DNA of 64,000 nucleotides, taken from assembly GCA_963626085.1 (NCBI GenBank), contig CAVFVJ010000002.1, positions 1-64,000 of the forward strand, given 5' to 3'. Origin of the DNA: Colivivens sp963626085. Lineage in GTDB: Bacteria > Bacteroidota > Bacteroidia > Bacteroidales > Bacteroidaceae. How positions within the stretch are numbered: the first letter of the stretch is position 1; the number at the start of each line of letters is the position of its first letter. The position numbers and the translations under genes were made by a program. Shown here one piece after another: positions 15,491 to 23,514 of this stretch. The notes beneath the pieces are model-generated. The model was not told the origin of the DNA, ran no database searches, and saw nothing but the letters and a program-made list of their open reading frames with translations.

Positions 15491-15576
15491 ATGCAGCGCA
15501 AATATACAAAATACTCCCACTAAAAATGCAGCGCGCTGCATTTTTCCTTCAGCCTCTCCTCATTTTTGCAGCGTAC
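15491..15576. repeat. TGCAGCG repeats around a perfect 24-bp palindrome
   Basis: A perfect palindrome of half-site AAAAATGCAGCG occupies 15522-15545. Two more TGCAGCG half-sites stand at about 15492 and 15567, roughly 35-40 bp away on each side. Between them the minus strand carries TATATTTG (15499-15506), a good -7 box for the decayed ATPase gene. The layout resembles an operator at the promoter, or a palindromic repeat that landed there. Confidence 0.6.
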
Positions 15577-15592
15577 TTATATAAATTGCAAA

Positions 15593-15630
15593 GGAGCGAT
15601 GTGGGTTTTGAGACCGACATTGCTCCTTTT
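15593..15630. terminator. Hairpin terminator after the small peptide gene
   Basis: GGAGCGATGT (15593-15602) pairs with ACATTGCTCC (15617-15626) across a 14-nt loop, followed by TTTT on the plus strand and by TTT on the minus strand. It separates the small ORF at 15651 from the ATPase relic. Versions of the left arm plus GGGTT also occur at about 131-145 and 2071-2086. Confidence 0.55.
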
Positions 15631-15650
15631 CTCATAGGGCAGAAATCCGA

Positions 15651-15800
15651 TTACAATGCGGGTCCGCTGTATTCTTCATCGTAGGCATCAGATTCTTCTG
15701 GGTCAGCATAGCGTATATTTGCGGATGTACACAGCATGCCCTCACAGTTAAGTTTCATTACAGCCACTGTTGGCTTTACATAATTCTTCTTCATCTCCAT
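15651..15800 (-). CDS. Small 49-residue protein, function unknown
   Basis: A short frame starts with ATG at 15800: MEMKKNYVKPTVAVMKLNCE at the N-terminus, acidic tail PEESDAYDEEYSGPAL. A Lys-rich start followed by (Y)xxPxxxVxxxxCEGML is a pattern I know from small Bacteroidales proteins of unknown role, often near surface-protein genes. It has two Cys (19 and 24) and no signal peptide. It lies 27 nt downstream of the BspA-like gene on the same strand and ends before the hairpin at 15593-15630, so it is probably the last gene of that transcript. The codon pattern and context make it credible; the family is not named. Confidence 0.6.
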   Translation of the reverse strand: MEMKKNYVKPTVAVMKLNCEGMLCTSANIRYADPEESDAYDEEYSGPAL

Positions 15801-15827
15801 TTTGTTTGTTGATTGATTACATTGATG

Positions 15828-18137
15828 TTACCTTATATATATCTTCTTACCGTCAACGATGTTCAGTCCCTTGGACAGACCAGACTTGCGCTGACCGTTG
15901 ATGTCGTAGACAGCGGACGTACCGCTCACATCTTCCTTCAACTCCTTGACAGAGATGAAACCAGTGGTGGTGCCATCCTCGTCCTCGAAGCTGATTCCGA
16001 TGCTTCTCATGGCAACTTCGGTACTGGTAGGAATTTGGAGATAAGCCTTGTTGGCATCAATCGTAAAGTCATCACCAGGCAAGTAGAAGCCGACACCCTT
16101 GTCACCATTACCCAACACATAGTTGGTGTAAGAGCCTTCTGTTTTTGACAGACTCTTGCTCACCAGTGTACCTTCAAGCATATTGACGTACATGTAGTCT
16201 GTTTCAGCCATAGGAATGTCGTATGTACCCGCAGCACCCTTTACGACAAATCCTGTTCCTGCCGGTATGTGTGTTACACGTGTCAACAGCACTGTACCGC
16301 CACTAGGACTGAACCCGGAGGCAATATAAGCCTTCACAGTATCACCCAAAGATGTCAAGTCAAGGTCTTTATCAAAGCAAGCGGTAGCGATACCTGCATC
16401 GGTGAGGGTTATAACATTTGAGGACTCGATTTCCACTTTTTTTGCAAAGTCAGACCAAGGAGAGACATTTTTAATAGTCTCTATCAATGACGCATTACAA
16501 TAAAGTGTTGCGTCTGACGAAATATTACCGAAAGCATACGTTTCACAATTGGGCAGTTTGTCGCCCAACAGAGTCACCTCCTTCAAGTTTGTGCAATCAG
16601 CAAACGCAGCCATGCCAATGCTTGTCACGGATTTGGGGATAGTGACAGATATCAGATTGGAGCAGCCCGAAAACGCAGTCTCGCCAATGCTATCAACAGA
16701 ATTGGGGATGGTGACAGATGACAAGCCGGAACAATAGCTAAACGCCATTTTACCTATGCTTGTCACAGAATTAGGGATAGTGACAGATGTCAGATTGGAG
16801 CAACCTTTGAACGCAGCATCTCCTATGCTTGTCACAGAATTTGGAATCACTATTGACTCTACAGTACAACCTTTTATTAGGGTTTTACTCGCAGTTTCAA
16901 TAAGACAATTGCCATCCACATGATAATAAGTGTTTGCGTCTTCTACTACAATCTCAGACAGACTGGAGCAATCATAAAACGCACCAACACCAATACTCGT
17001 CACGCCACTGCCAATGGTAACAGATGACAATTTGGTACAAAACCAAAACGCAGTCTCGCCAATGCTCGTAACGGAATTGGGGATGGTGACAGATGACAAG
17101 CCTTCACAATAGCTAAACGCCCGTTTACCTATGCTTGTCACAGAATTGGGGATTGTGACGGATGTCAGATTGTAGCAACCACGAAATGCATTATCACCAA
17201 TGCTTGTCACAGCATCAGGAATGATGATGTTTTTCAGACTGATGCAACCATCAAATGCATACCCACCTATGCTTGTCACGGAATTTGGAATCGTGATTGA
17301 ATCTGTTCTGCAACCTCTTATTAGTATATTGCTTGCAATTTCAATGAGACAATTGTCGACCACATGATAAAAAGTATTTCCGTCTTTCACTTCAATCGTA
17401 GACAGTAGTTGGCAACTAGCAAACGCAAGATCGCCTATGCTTTTCACGCCACTGCCAATGGTGACTGATGACAGACTGCTACCGTAAAATGCAGCATCTC
17501 CTATGCTTGTCACAGAATTAGGAATGGTGACAGTTGCCAAATTGGTACAACCGTAAAACGCCTCATCGCCAATGCTCGTCACGGAATCGGGAATGGTGAC
17601 AGATGTCAATGCAGAACAATTCCAAAACGCCTTATCACCAATGCTTGTCACAGAATTGGGAATGATAACGGATTTCAAGTTGTCGCAAAGCCAAAACGCA
17701 GAAGTCCCTATGCCCGTCACGGTATTTGGCAACTTTACGCTCTTCAGCTGGCTACATCGATAAAAGGCATACTCTCCGACAACGTTGTTCTCAGTTTTAC
17801 AAGAACTACCATCATTGTAATAAATGTCATCACTTGCTACAATGATAGCATTAGTCAAATCCAATTCTGCAAGTTTACCTTCTGTATAATCTCCATTAAC
17901 ATTGCGTCCAGCCATCTCACGCAGACAGAGGATGTCAGCTCCATTAATAGGTCCTGAGACTGTCAAGCTGGTGATAGTGTTCTTCGCATCGCCAACCGCT
18001 GTCGACAACGTGCCTGCCTCGGTCAATGTGATTTCCTTTGAGACACCATCCGCCATGGCAGACAAACAAGCAAACAGCATAAACGCCGCTGTAACAAGCG
18101 ATTTTCTAACTGTGGATAATACCTCTGCTTTACCCAT
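15828..18137 (-). CDS. BspA-type leucine-rich-repeat surface protein
   Basis: 769 residues. Signal peptide (about 1-29, ending SAMADG), a first domain with KEITLTEAGTLSTAV, then more than a dozen LRR_5 (BspA/TpLRR) repeats of about 23 residues built on VTIPNSVTSIGxxAFxxCxxL, from about residue 125 to 545. A beta-rich region follows (VITLTDAGIATACFDKDLDL...), and the C-terminus ends VYDINGQRKSGLSKGLNIVD, then GKKIYIR. That tail closely resembles the end of the GH98 protein at 26031 and may be a sorting or anchoring signal. BspA-like proteins mediate adhesion to host proteins or other bacteria. The gene is preceded by leader RNA copy 2. Some variation between the repeats may be from recombination. 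Confidence 0.92.
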   Translation of the reverse strand: MGKAEVLSTVRKSLVTAAFMLFACLSAMADGVSKEITLTEAGTLSTAVGDAKNTITSLTVSGPINGADILCLREMAGRNVNGDYTEGKLAELDLTNAIIVASDDIYYNDGSSCKTENNVVGEYAFYRCSQLKSVKLPNTVTGIGTSAFWLCDNLKSVIIPNSVTSIGDKAFWNCSALTSVTIPDSVTSIGDEAFYGCTNLATVTIPNSVTSIGDAAFYGSSLSSVTIGSGVKSIGDLAFASCQLLSTIEVKDGNTFYHVVDNCLIEIASNILIRGCRTDSITIPNSVTSIGGYAFDGCISLKNIIIPDAVTSIGDNAFRGCYNLTSVTIPNSVTSIGKRAFSYCEGLSSVTIPNSVTSIGETAFWFCTKLSSVTIGSGVTSIGVGAFYDCSSLSEIVVEDANTYYHVDGNCLIETASKTLIKGCTVESIVIPNSVTSIGDAAFKGCSNLTSVTIPNSVTSIGKMAFSYCSGLSSVTIPNSVDSIGETAFSGCSNLISVTIPKSVTSIGMAAFADCTNLKEVTLLGDKLPNCETYAFGNISSDATLYCNASLIETIKNVSPWSDFAKKVEIESSNVITLTDAGIATACFDKDLDLTSLGDTVKAYIASGFSPSGGTVLLTRVTHIPAGTGFVVKGAAGTYDIPMAETDYMYVNMLEGTLVSKSLSKTEGSYTNYVLGNGDKGVGFYLPGDDFTIDANKAYLQIPTSTEVAMRSIGISFEDEDGTTTGFISVKELKEDVSGTSAVYDINGQRKSGLSKGLNIVDGKKIYIR

Positions 18138-18191
18138 AATACTTTTTCTCCATGCCGACTTGTCCCCCTAATGCGGCTGTTAAATTAAACG

Positions 18192-18630
18192 GAAAGCGTG
18201 GAGAACTTACCTGTTGTCCATTCCACCCATCGAGGCTCTAGCAATTGCCTATTATTGTTGAACAGACAACGTCAGAGCCCACGCCGATATGAAGAACCGT
18301 TCCGCAAAAGACCTGTATAACACATGATGTTGCGCCCTACCGGGTACAATCCATGCTTACAAGGTCTCTTCGGGATTGATATAATCACACCCGGGACATC
18401 TACCGTTGCTAAGTTCAAGACAATAATTCCGTGAATTTGCTAGATTCGATGGGTCTCAAACAGAGCGCCAAGTAAACGCCTTTATTATGTCGAGCCTCGT
18501 TACCCACCCAACCGCCTTGTCATGGAACGTGTATCCCACTAAAGGCTCGGCGTGTGCTGAGGCAGGAATGCTTGTTCGTCCGATGATGAGTTATGACACC
18601 CAACAAACAGATTCACTTGCAATCCAACTG
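18192..18630 (-). ncRNA. Candidate structured 5' leader RNA, copy 2
   Basis: Homologue of 1413-1856, here ahead of the BspA-like gene. Conserved blocks are nearly unchanged while the variable blocks re-pair: GAGAC/GTCTT in place of AAGAC/GTCTT; GAAT/ATTC where copy 1 has CTGAA/TTCAG; AAGAGACCT/AGGTCTTTT where copy 1 has GTGTGG/CCACAT; CCA/TGG where copy 1 has CCTAC/GTAGG. The closing stem GCGTGG (plus strand 18279-18284) with CCACGC (18196-18201), the inner GCTCT/AGAGC stem, and the possible cross-pairing GTTGTC (18265-18270) with GACAAC (18213-18218) are identical in both copies. The distal end is about 59 nt from the ATG. Exact RNA ends are unknown. Confidence 0.6.
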
Positions 18631-18661
18631 CAAATATACATGATTTTTATCACCACACAAA
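18631..18661 (-). promoter_or_regulatory. Promoter of leader RNA copy 2
   Basis: Minus strand TTTG (18658-18661), 19 nt, TATATTTG (18631-18638): exact consensus and the same spacing as copy 1, giving a start near 18624 and a leader of about 487 nt before the BspA-like ATG. Confidence 0.8.
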
Positions 18662-18689
18662 CATTTGCATATTATTTTCACAAAAATTC

Positions 18690-18720
18690 TTGGCAAATTG
18701 GATTCTAATTCGTAACTTTG
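18690..18720 (+). promoter_or_regulatory. Promoter of the Rpn-type transposase relic
   Basis: TTGG (18690-18693), 19 nt, TAACTTTG (18713-18720), then AAAGGAG about 10 nt before the ATG at 18754. It is divergent from the leader promoter. The corresponding site in copy 1 is degraded (TTCCTTTG at about 1940). Confidence 0.6.
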
Positions 18721-18753
18721 TCTGCGCAATAATGATTATAAAGGAGAAACATC

Positions 18754-18878
18754 ATGGCAATGACAAGTTGACGTTCAAGTACGTTGAAATTGCCAAGTTC
18801 AACAAAAAGGAGGACGAGCTGGTAACGCTTTACGACAAGTGGCTGTACGTACTGAAGAACCTGTCACGGCTCGACTTC
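18754..18878 (+). pseudogene. Rpn/PD-(D/E)XK-nuclease transposase relic, fragment A
   Basis: ATGGCA is followed directly by sequence coding NDKLTFKYVEIAKFNKKEDE and LVTLYDKWLYVLKNLSRL, the middle-to-late part of Rpn-family recombination-promoting nucleases. About 160 residues carrying the catalytic PD-(D/E)XK core are missing between the start and this segment, so an internal deletion has removed the nuclease. After LSRL the frame runs into repeat DNA. Fragment B at 20851-21156 holds the expected continuation. Confidence 0.7.
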
Positions 18879-19033
18879 ACAATAACAGAAACTGAAGTGT
18901 CTCATGTCACAACAGCAGGAACTGAAGTGTCTCATGTCAACTCAACCAGCAGTGCACAATCTTTGCCATCATCATTGCCACCTTGTGACGTGAGACACGT
19001 CACCTACTATTAAGGCAACTCGTATCGCAAGTA
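18877..19033. repeat. REP-like repeat block A (duplicated at 21204-21352)
   Basis: Contains degenerate hairpins (GAAGTGTCTCATGTC) and a clean one, GTGACGTG/CACGTCAC with loop AGA, followed by ACCTACTATTAAGGCAACTC. From CACAATAACAGAAAC to AAGGCAACTCGTA it matches block B, except that the clean stem in B is GTGCTGTG/CACAGCAC: both arms changed together. Confidence 0.8.
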
Positions 19034-19119
19034 GTTACCCTATTGTCGTTCAAATCCACACCTACAGAATCACTAACACCCTTTCAGGGCGGACATATTC
19101 CGACTGGCTCACCGACACT

Positions 19120-20688
19120 TCAATCGCACCCCACCACTCTCCACTCAAGTGTGTTCACGCTGTCCTTCAGCATGAAATTCATGCCGACCTTAACTACTGG
19201 CTTCGACTGCATCTTGAAGGCATCGACATAATGCCTTGCATCTATCTGTGCGAGGGCTTCCTCCACACTACCGTTCAACTTCAGTTCCATCACATAGATG
19301 GTAGTTGCTGTTTCGAGCGTGATGTCGATGCGTCCCTTGGCTGTGTGCTGCTCTACCTGTATGCGGTAATCGGTAAGCAAGGCAAAGATTATATAAAGCG
19401 TCTGCTGCCAGTGACCCTCGTAGTTGGTGTTGTCGCAATAAGGCACGGTCTCCAGAAAATCTGCAAGTAGTTGCAAGCCACCTTCGAGGTTATCACGCTT
19501 TATCAACGCAGACATCTGGGCAATCGCCACGTCACACCGTTCGGCATCGCCACCCATATAATTAGGTAGCAGACTTTCGAACACACCTACTTTAATCTCA
19601 CGATTCGGGAAATCAAGCGTATAAAGGTCAGTATACTCATCATAGTCCTTGATGGTGAGATAGCCGCTTTGGTACAACAACGGAGTAAGCGAAATCATGG
19701 ACTCTGTGGGTGCGTCAAAAGCTGAACTCTTAGCAAGCATTGGTTTCAACGCATCTGGCTGCACATGGAATTTACGCATCATATTAATGAGATATGTGGG
19801 TGTGCCTGTACCAAACCAGTAGGCACTTAACTTATGCCTTGACAGGCAGTTGAGCAGACTGAAAGGGTTAAACACGTCTGGCGATGGCCATGTGAAATGG
19901 TAGCCGTCATACATATCTGTCAGCCTCGTGACAGTCTCTTCGCGACTGAGTTTCTGTTTGTCGGCAAGCTCGTCTATATCGTCACTCATCTGAGTGAGCA
20001 TCTCCTCCTTCGTTATTCCACATATGCCAGCGTACGGCTCGTCCATAGAAATGTTACTGATATTGTTCAGTTCACTGAATATACTCAGTTGCGAGAACTT
20101 CGTGATACCAGTCATGAACACGAAGCGAAGCATCGGTTCACAATCCTTCAAAGGACTGTAGAAGTTGCGCATCGTGTCACGGAGCTGAGGCAACAACGTG
20201 TCCTCATGTACAACATCAAGTAGTGGAGCGTCATACTCATCGATGAGCACAACCACCTGATTGCCAGTCCTACGGTACACAGTCCCTATCAAGTCCGAAA
20301 GCCTGTTATTCACGCCATTGCGATGTTCCGTAATACCAAATTTCCTCTCTTGATCCTCTAAAATATAATTCAGATATATTTCCAGTTGGTCTTTGTCCAT
20401 GTGCTTGCCGCTGGCCATACTGAAGTGCAGCACAGGATACTCATTCCACACCGTCTCCAGTTTCTCAATGGCAAGTCCCTCGAACAGATCTCTACGACCC
20501 TCGAAATAACTTTTGAAGGTAGAAACCAACAGCGACTTACCAAAACGCCGTGGACGACTCAGAAAGAAATACGTGCCATTGGTATGTGTCATATGATACA
20601 CATACTCTGTCTTGTCAACATAAAACAAGTTCTCCTTGCGGATACGCTCGAATGTCTGTATTCCTATAGGGTATAATCTCCTTGCCAT
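19120..20688 (-). CDS. DUF1703 protein: AAA-ATPase_like plus PD-(D/E)XK nuclease-like
   Basis: 522 residues, full length. The N-terminal AAA-ATPase_like domain has Walker A in SRPRRFGKSLLVSTF (about 44-58) and Walker B VVLIDEYDAPLLD (about 145-157). The C-terminal ~110 residues carry the nuclease-like pattern GRIDI...YVMELKLNGSVEEA (D and E-x-K). Bacteroidales genomes hold many such genes; defence or transposition-related roles have been suggested but not shown. The start MARRLYPIGIQTF is shared with the partial gene at 1-40. The gene lies between the two fragments of an Rpn relic, opposite in strand, and between duplicated repeat blocks, so it seems to have arrived by insertion or rearrangement. 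Confidence 0.9.
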   Translation of the reverse strand: MARRLYPIGIQTFERIRKENLFYVDKTEYVYHMTHTNGTYFFLSRPRRFGKSLLVSTFKSYFEGRRDLFEGLAIEKLETVWNEYPVLHFSMASGKHMDKDQLEIYLNYILEDQERKFGITEHRNGVNNRLSDLIGTVYRRTGNQVVVLIDEYDAPLLDVVHEDTLLPQLRDTMRNFYSPLKDCEPMLRFVFMTGITKFSQLSIFSELNNISNISMDEPYAGICGITKEEMLTQMSDDIDELADKQKLSREETVTRLTDMYDGYHFTWPSPDVFNPFSLLNCLSRHKLSAYWFGTGTPTYLINMMRKFHVQPDALKPMLAKSSAFDAPTESMISLTPLLYQSGYLTIKDYDEYTDLYTLDFPNREIKVGVFESLLPNYMGGDAERCDVAIAQMSALIKRDNLEGGLQLLADFLETVPYCDNTNYEGHWQQTLYIIFALLTDYRIQVEQHTAKGRIDITLETATTIYVMELKLNGSVEEALAQIDARHYVDAFKMQSKPVVKVGMNFMLKDSVNTLEWRVVGCD

Positions 20689-20711
20689 ACTTCAAAACCG
20701 TTTTCTCAGTG

Positions 20712-20743
20712 CAAATATATGACAAACTTACGAAACAGCCAAA
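20712..20743 (-). promoter_or_regulatory. Promoter of the DUF1703 gene
   Basis: Minus strand TTTG (20740-20743), 20 nt, TATATTTG (20712-20719), with the ATG at 20688. The promoter area is shared with the partial gene at the window start. Confidence 0.75.
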
Positions 20744-20850
20744 AGAGTTGGAGAGAAATCATGATGTGTTCAACCATCAATACAGTAGCCGTTTCTAAAA
20801 ATTCAGCAATGTCATCCCACTATCGGAATACTGAACGGGTATGCTCAGGA

Positions 20851-21156
20851 ATATGTAGAGATTGACAAATTCACACCGAATGAAACAGCGCGAGTACGAA
20901 GACAGTCTGAAAGTCTACCGCGACATCAAGAACTCACTCGACACAGCTCTAGAGCAAGGCTTCGAGCAAAGACGCCCAGAAGGACGTGCGGAGGGGATAG
21001 AAGAAAGTATGCAGAAAGGACACACGGAGGGAGAGTAAGAAAGAAACAAAGGAAAAGACGGCTTTAAAGCTTTTGGCCATGGGCGTTACTTTGGATACTG
21101 TTTCCTAAGCATCAAGCTTGTCAAGAGAAGAGATTGAAAAACTGACAAGCAAGTAG
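20851..21156 (+). pseudogene. Rpn/PD-(D/E)XK-nuclease transposase relic, fragment B
   Basis: VEIDKFTPNE, then after a one-base insertion near 20885 the frame continues QREYEDSLKVYRDIKNSLDT and ALEQGFEQ; further on LKLLAMGVTLDTVS, an in-frame TAA, and SSLSREEIEKLTSK up to a stop at 21156. This is the C-terminal third of an Rpn-family protein, including the charged repeat tail. Fragment A ends about 20 residues short of where B begins in family members, so A and B are probably halves of one gene split by the 19-20.8 kb segment. Confidence 0.7.
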
Positions 21157-21180
21157 CTTGCCAGAGCCTATCAATCCTTT

Positions 21181-21352
21181 AGTAGGTGACGTGTCCCACG
21201 TCACAATAACAGAAACCGACGTGTCCCACGTCACAACAGCAGAAACTGAAGTGTCTCATGTCAACTCAACCAGCAGTGCACAATCTTTGCCATCATCATT
21301 GCCACCTTGTGCTGTGAAACACAGCACCTACTATTAAGGCAACTCGTACACC
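21181..21352. repeat. REP-like repeat block B
   Basis: Starts TAGTAGGTGACGTG and holds two GACGTGTCCCACGTC hairpins, one degenerate GAAGTGTCTCATGTC copy and one GTGCTGTG/CACAGCAC hairpin, ending ACCTACTATTAAGGCAAC. From 21204 it is a direct duplicate of block A. The stretch 21353-21560 is A/T-rich and shows no gene. Confidence 0.8.
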
Positions 21353-21560
21353 CTTAGCATATAAAGTGGATGCCAGCTCTCCGTAATGTTTAGGGCGTGA
21401 AAATCAATAAATTGCAGCTCTACTCCTAATATTTTCGTCCCTAAACAAGTTTTTTACTTGTAAAATACACGAATTTTAGAGGAAAATTTTTCCTAAGGGG
21501 AAGATATCATCCAGAGGACCTGCCGAGACACCTAAAAACTGGGCTCGAGAGAAAGGGTTA

Positions 21561-21620
21561 ATTCACTCGAGTGAAACGATCGATTCACTCGAGTGTTTTA
21601 ATCGATTCACTCGAGTGAAA
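21561..21620. repeat. Three tandem TTCACTCGAGTGAA palindromes
   Basis: Copies of ATTCACTCGAGTG(AA) at 21561-21575, 21583-21597 and 21605-21620, spaced about 22 bp centre to centre, i.e. about two helical turns. The middle copy ends in TTT rather than AAA. They lie about 250 bp beyond the end of the xylan operon. Regular spacing on one DNA face suits a protein-binding array, but a repeat-family origin is equally possible. 21621-21867 shows no gene. Confidence 0.8.
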
Positions 21621-21867
21621 CCTTTTAAAGAAAAAGTATCGGTATTTGCTGGATATTTTACTCTGGATTCGCTATTATGGCGAATTTGAAGTACAGAAAC
21701 AAGCAAAAGCACAAATTCATGCAGACTATACAAAAACATAATTGTATCTGCTTGAAAGCAAGACTTAGAAAAAGAAGAGTGCGGTGAAACACCACACTCT
21801 CTAAACATCAACCAGGGAAAGTTGGCCATGAACCCAATACGCTCACTACTGGCCATAAGACTCCAAG

Positions 21868-23475
21868 CTACTTGCTGTACTCAAAGCAGTCAACATCCAC
21901 GTAGCCGCCCTGTGACTTGGTGGCATAGTTGTAGATGGCAAACCTCGTGCCCATGAACAGTCGCCTGTAGTCGTATATCATCTTGAAATCCTTGACTGCT
22001 TCTGTCCAGTTCTTGCCGTCCGTGCTGTATAATAAGGTGGCGAGATCCTTGTGGAGACGGAAATCACATGAGATCTTTAGCCATACGGTCTTCGACTTCA
22101 GCGGTTGGCGATACACCTCCTCACGTGCCACACCTGTCACTGCCTTGTCCTTGTCGGAAAGCGACACGCTTTCCTTCGTTCCCACGATATAGGTTTTCTT
22201 GCCTTCCTTGACAACAGAAAGCAGGGCGGCATCACCTTGGAAGGCAGCGAAACCAGCCACATCACCGTCCTTCATCTTACCCACATTCATTTTGATTATG
22301 CCTTCACACTCTGGCCCCTCAGTGCGAGTTGTAAGCGTGTTGGGTGCAAGGAAGATATTAGGAGCAATGCGTGAAGTCTTGAGGCGGAGGAATCCCTTGC
22401 GGTCAGTCAACGACCATGCCTCGTCTATCGGGTTGTGGTTCCACTGCCACTGGAGTTCCAGTTTGTTGCTGTTGAAGTCATCACTGTACACGAGTCCCTT
22501 GCCCTCATAACCAAGAACAGGCTTCTGCATGACAGCCGGTATGTCTCCGTTCCCATCACCAAGCATAGGCCATCCGTCCTTCCATGTGCAAGGTTCGAGG
22601 GTGAGTACCCTACCAACCCCACCACGGTCCTGAAAGATAATGCCGTACCAATTACCGTCGGGCGCATCCACGATAGTACCCTGTCCCACACCGTTGAATC
22701 CTTGGAACTCAGTCTCCAGGATGACCTTCTTATCATACGGTCCATGGATGTCGTCGGCACGATAACACACCTCACGGCGAGGATGCCCACTTGTCCACGA
22801 AATCATGAGGAGGTAATACTTGCCGTCACGCTTAATCATACGCGACCCTTCCAGCAGACCTTTTTCCTCATCATCCCTCTCAAAAAGCCGGCAGTCACTT
22901 CCCGGCACCACATCCGTCAGGTCATCGTTGAGCTGCACCATCTCGCCTGTGCCATACACCACATACACCTTGTCATCATCGTCAAAGAAAAGTGCAGCAT
23001 CGTGAAAGTGACGCATACGGCTGTGGACAGTCCACTGTCCCTCGATATTGTCGGCAGTACATATATACGTATCGCCACCCGGACTGTCATTGGGCGCAAA
23101 GAGTGCGTAGAACTTACCCTTATGATATTGCAGAGAGGTAGCCCACTGTCCACGTCCGTACACAGTACCTTCCTTCATATCGTACTTAGGCGAATCGGTG
23201 AGACGTGGGAAGATATAGTTCACCGTCTCCCAGTTCACCAAGTCCTTCGACTTCATGATAGGAGCACCAGGCATCAGGTGCATGGTGGTGCTCACCATAT
23301 AGAACGAGTCGCCCACACGTATCACATCCACATCGGGCACATCAGCCCACAACATCGGATTCTCAAAATTGTCTCCCTCTGCCCTCACTGTCTGTACCGG
23401 GCAAAAAAGTCCGCAAGCCAGCAACACAGCGGCAAGAGAACCAACCAGTTTCTTTTTCATCAGCATTATTGACAT
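21868..23475 (-). CDS. Glycoside hydrolase family 43 protein (beta-xylosidase/arabinofuranosidase type)
   Basis: 535 residues; signal peptide in the first ~33 (several ATGs at 23475, 23466 and 23460 are possible). A five-bladed GH43 domain runs to about 320, beginning ENPMLWADVPDVDVIRVGDS, FYMVSTTMHLMPGAPI, with the expected acids in DVPDVDV, FHDAALFFDDDD and LLEGSRMI. A C-terminal beta-sandwich (about 325-535, YSDDFNSNKLELQWQWNH...) is of the kind that shapes the active site of xylosidases, as in subfamily GH43_12. Last gene of a four-gene glycosidase set. It would trim xylose or arabinose from xylo-oligosaccharides in the periplasm. The exact linkage cannot be read from sequence. Confidence 0.9.
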   Translation of the reverse strand: MSIMLMKKKLVGSLAAVLLACGLFCPVQTVRAEGDNFENPMLWADVPDVDVIRVGDSFYMVSTTMHLMPGAPIMKSKDLVNWETVNYIFPRLTDSPKYDMKEGTVYGRGQWATSLQYHKGKFYALFAPNDSPGGDTYICTADNIEGQWTVHSRMRHFHDAALFFDDDDKVYVVYGTGEMVQLNDDLTDVVPGSDCRLFERDDEEKGLLEGSRMIKRDGKYYLLMISWTSGHPRREVCYRADDIHGPYDKKVILETEFQGFNGVGQGTIVDAPDGNWYGIIFQDRGGVGRVLTLEPCTWKDGWPMLGDGNGDIPAVMQKPVLGYEGKGLVYSDDFNSNKLELQWQWNHNPIDEAWSLTDRKGFLRLKTSRIAPNIFLAPNTLTTRTEGPECEGIIKMNVGKMKDGDVAGFAAFQGDAALLSVVKEGKKTYIVGTKESVSLSDKDKAVTGVAREEVYRQPLKSKTVWLKISCDFRLHKDLATLLYSTDGKNWTEAVKDFKMIYDYRRLFMGTRFAIYNYATKSQGGYVDVDCFEYSK

Positions 23476-23514
23476 TGATTTTGTTGTTCAGTTGTTTTTG
23501 ATTACGACACGCCA

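Noticed and set aside
15828..18137. Many ~69-bp repeats, considered as a CRISPR or other DNA repeat array
   Set aside because: They are codons of BspA-type leucine-rich repeats in one open frame with degenerate third positions.
22435..23472. 345-residue plus-strand frame opposite the GH43 gene
   Set aside because: Shadow of the minus-strand GH43 gene; composition rich in His/Arg and no recognisable domain.
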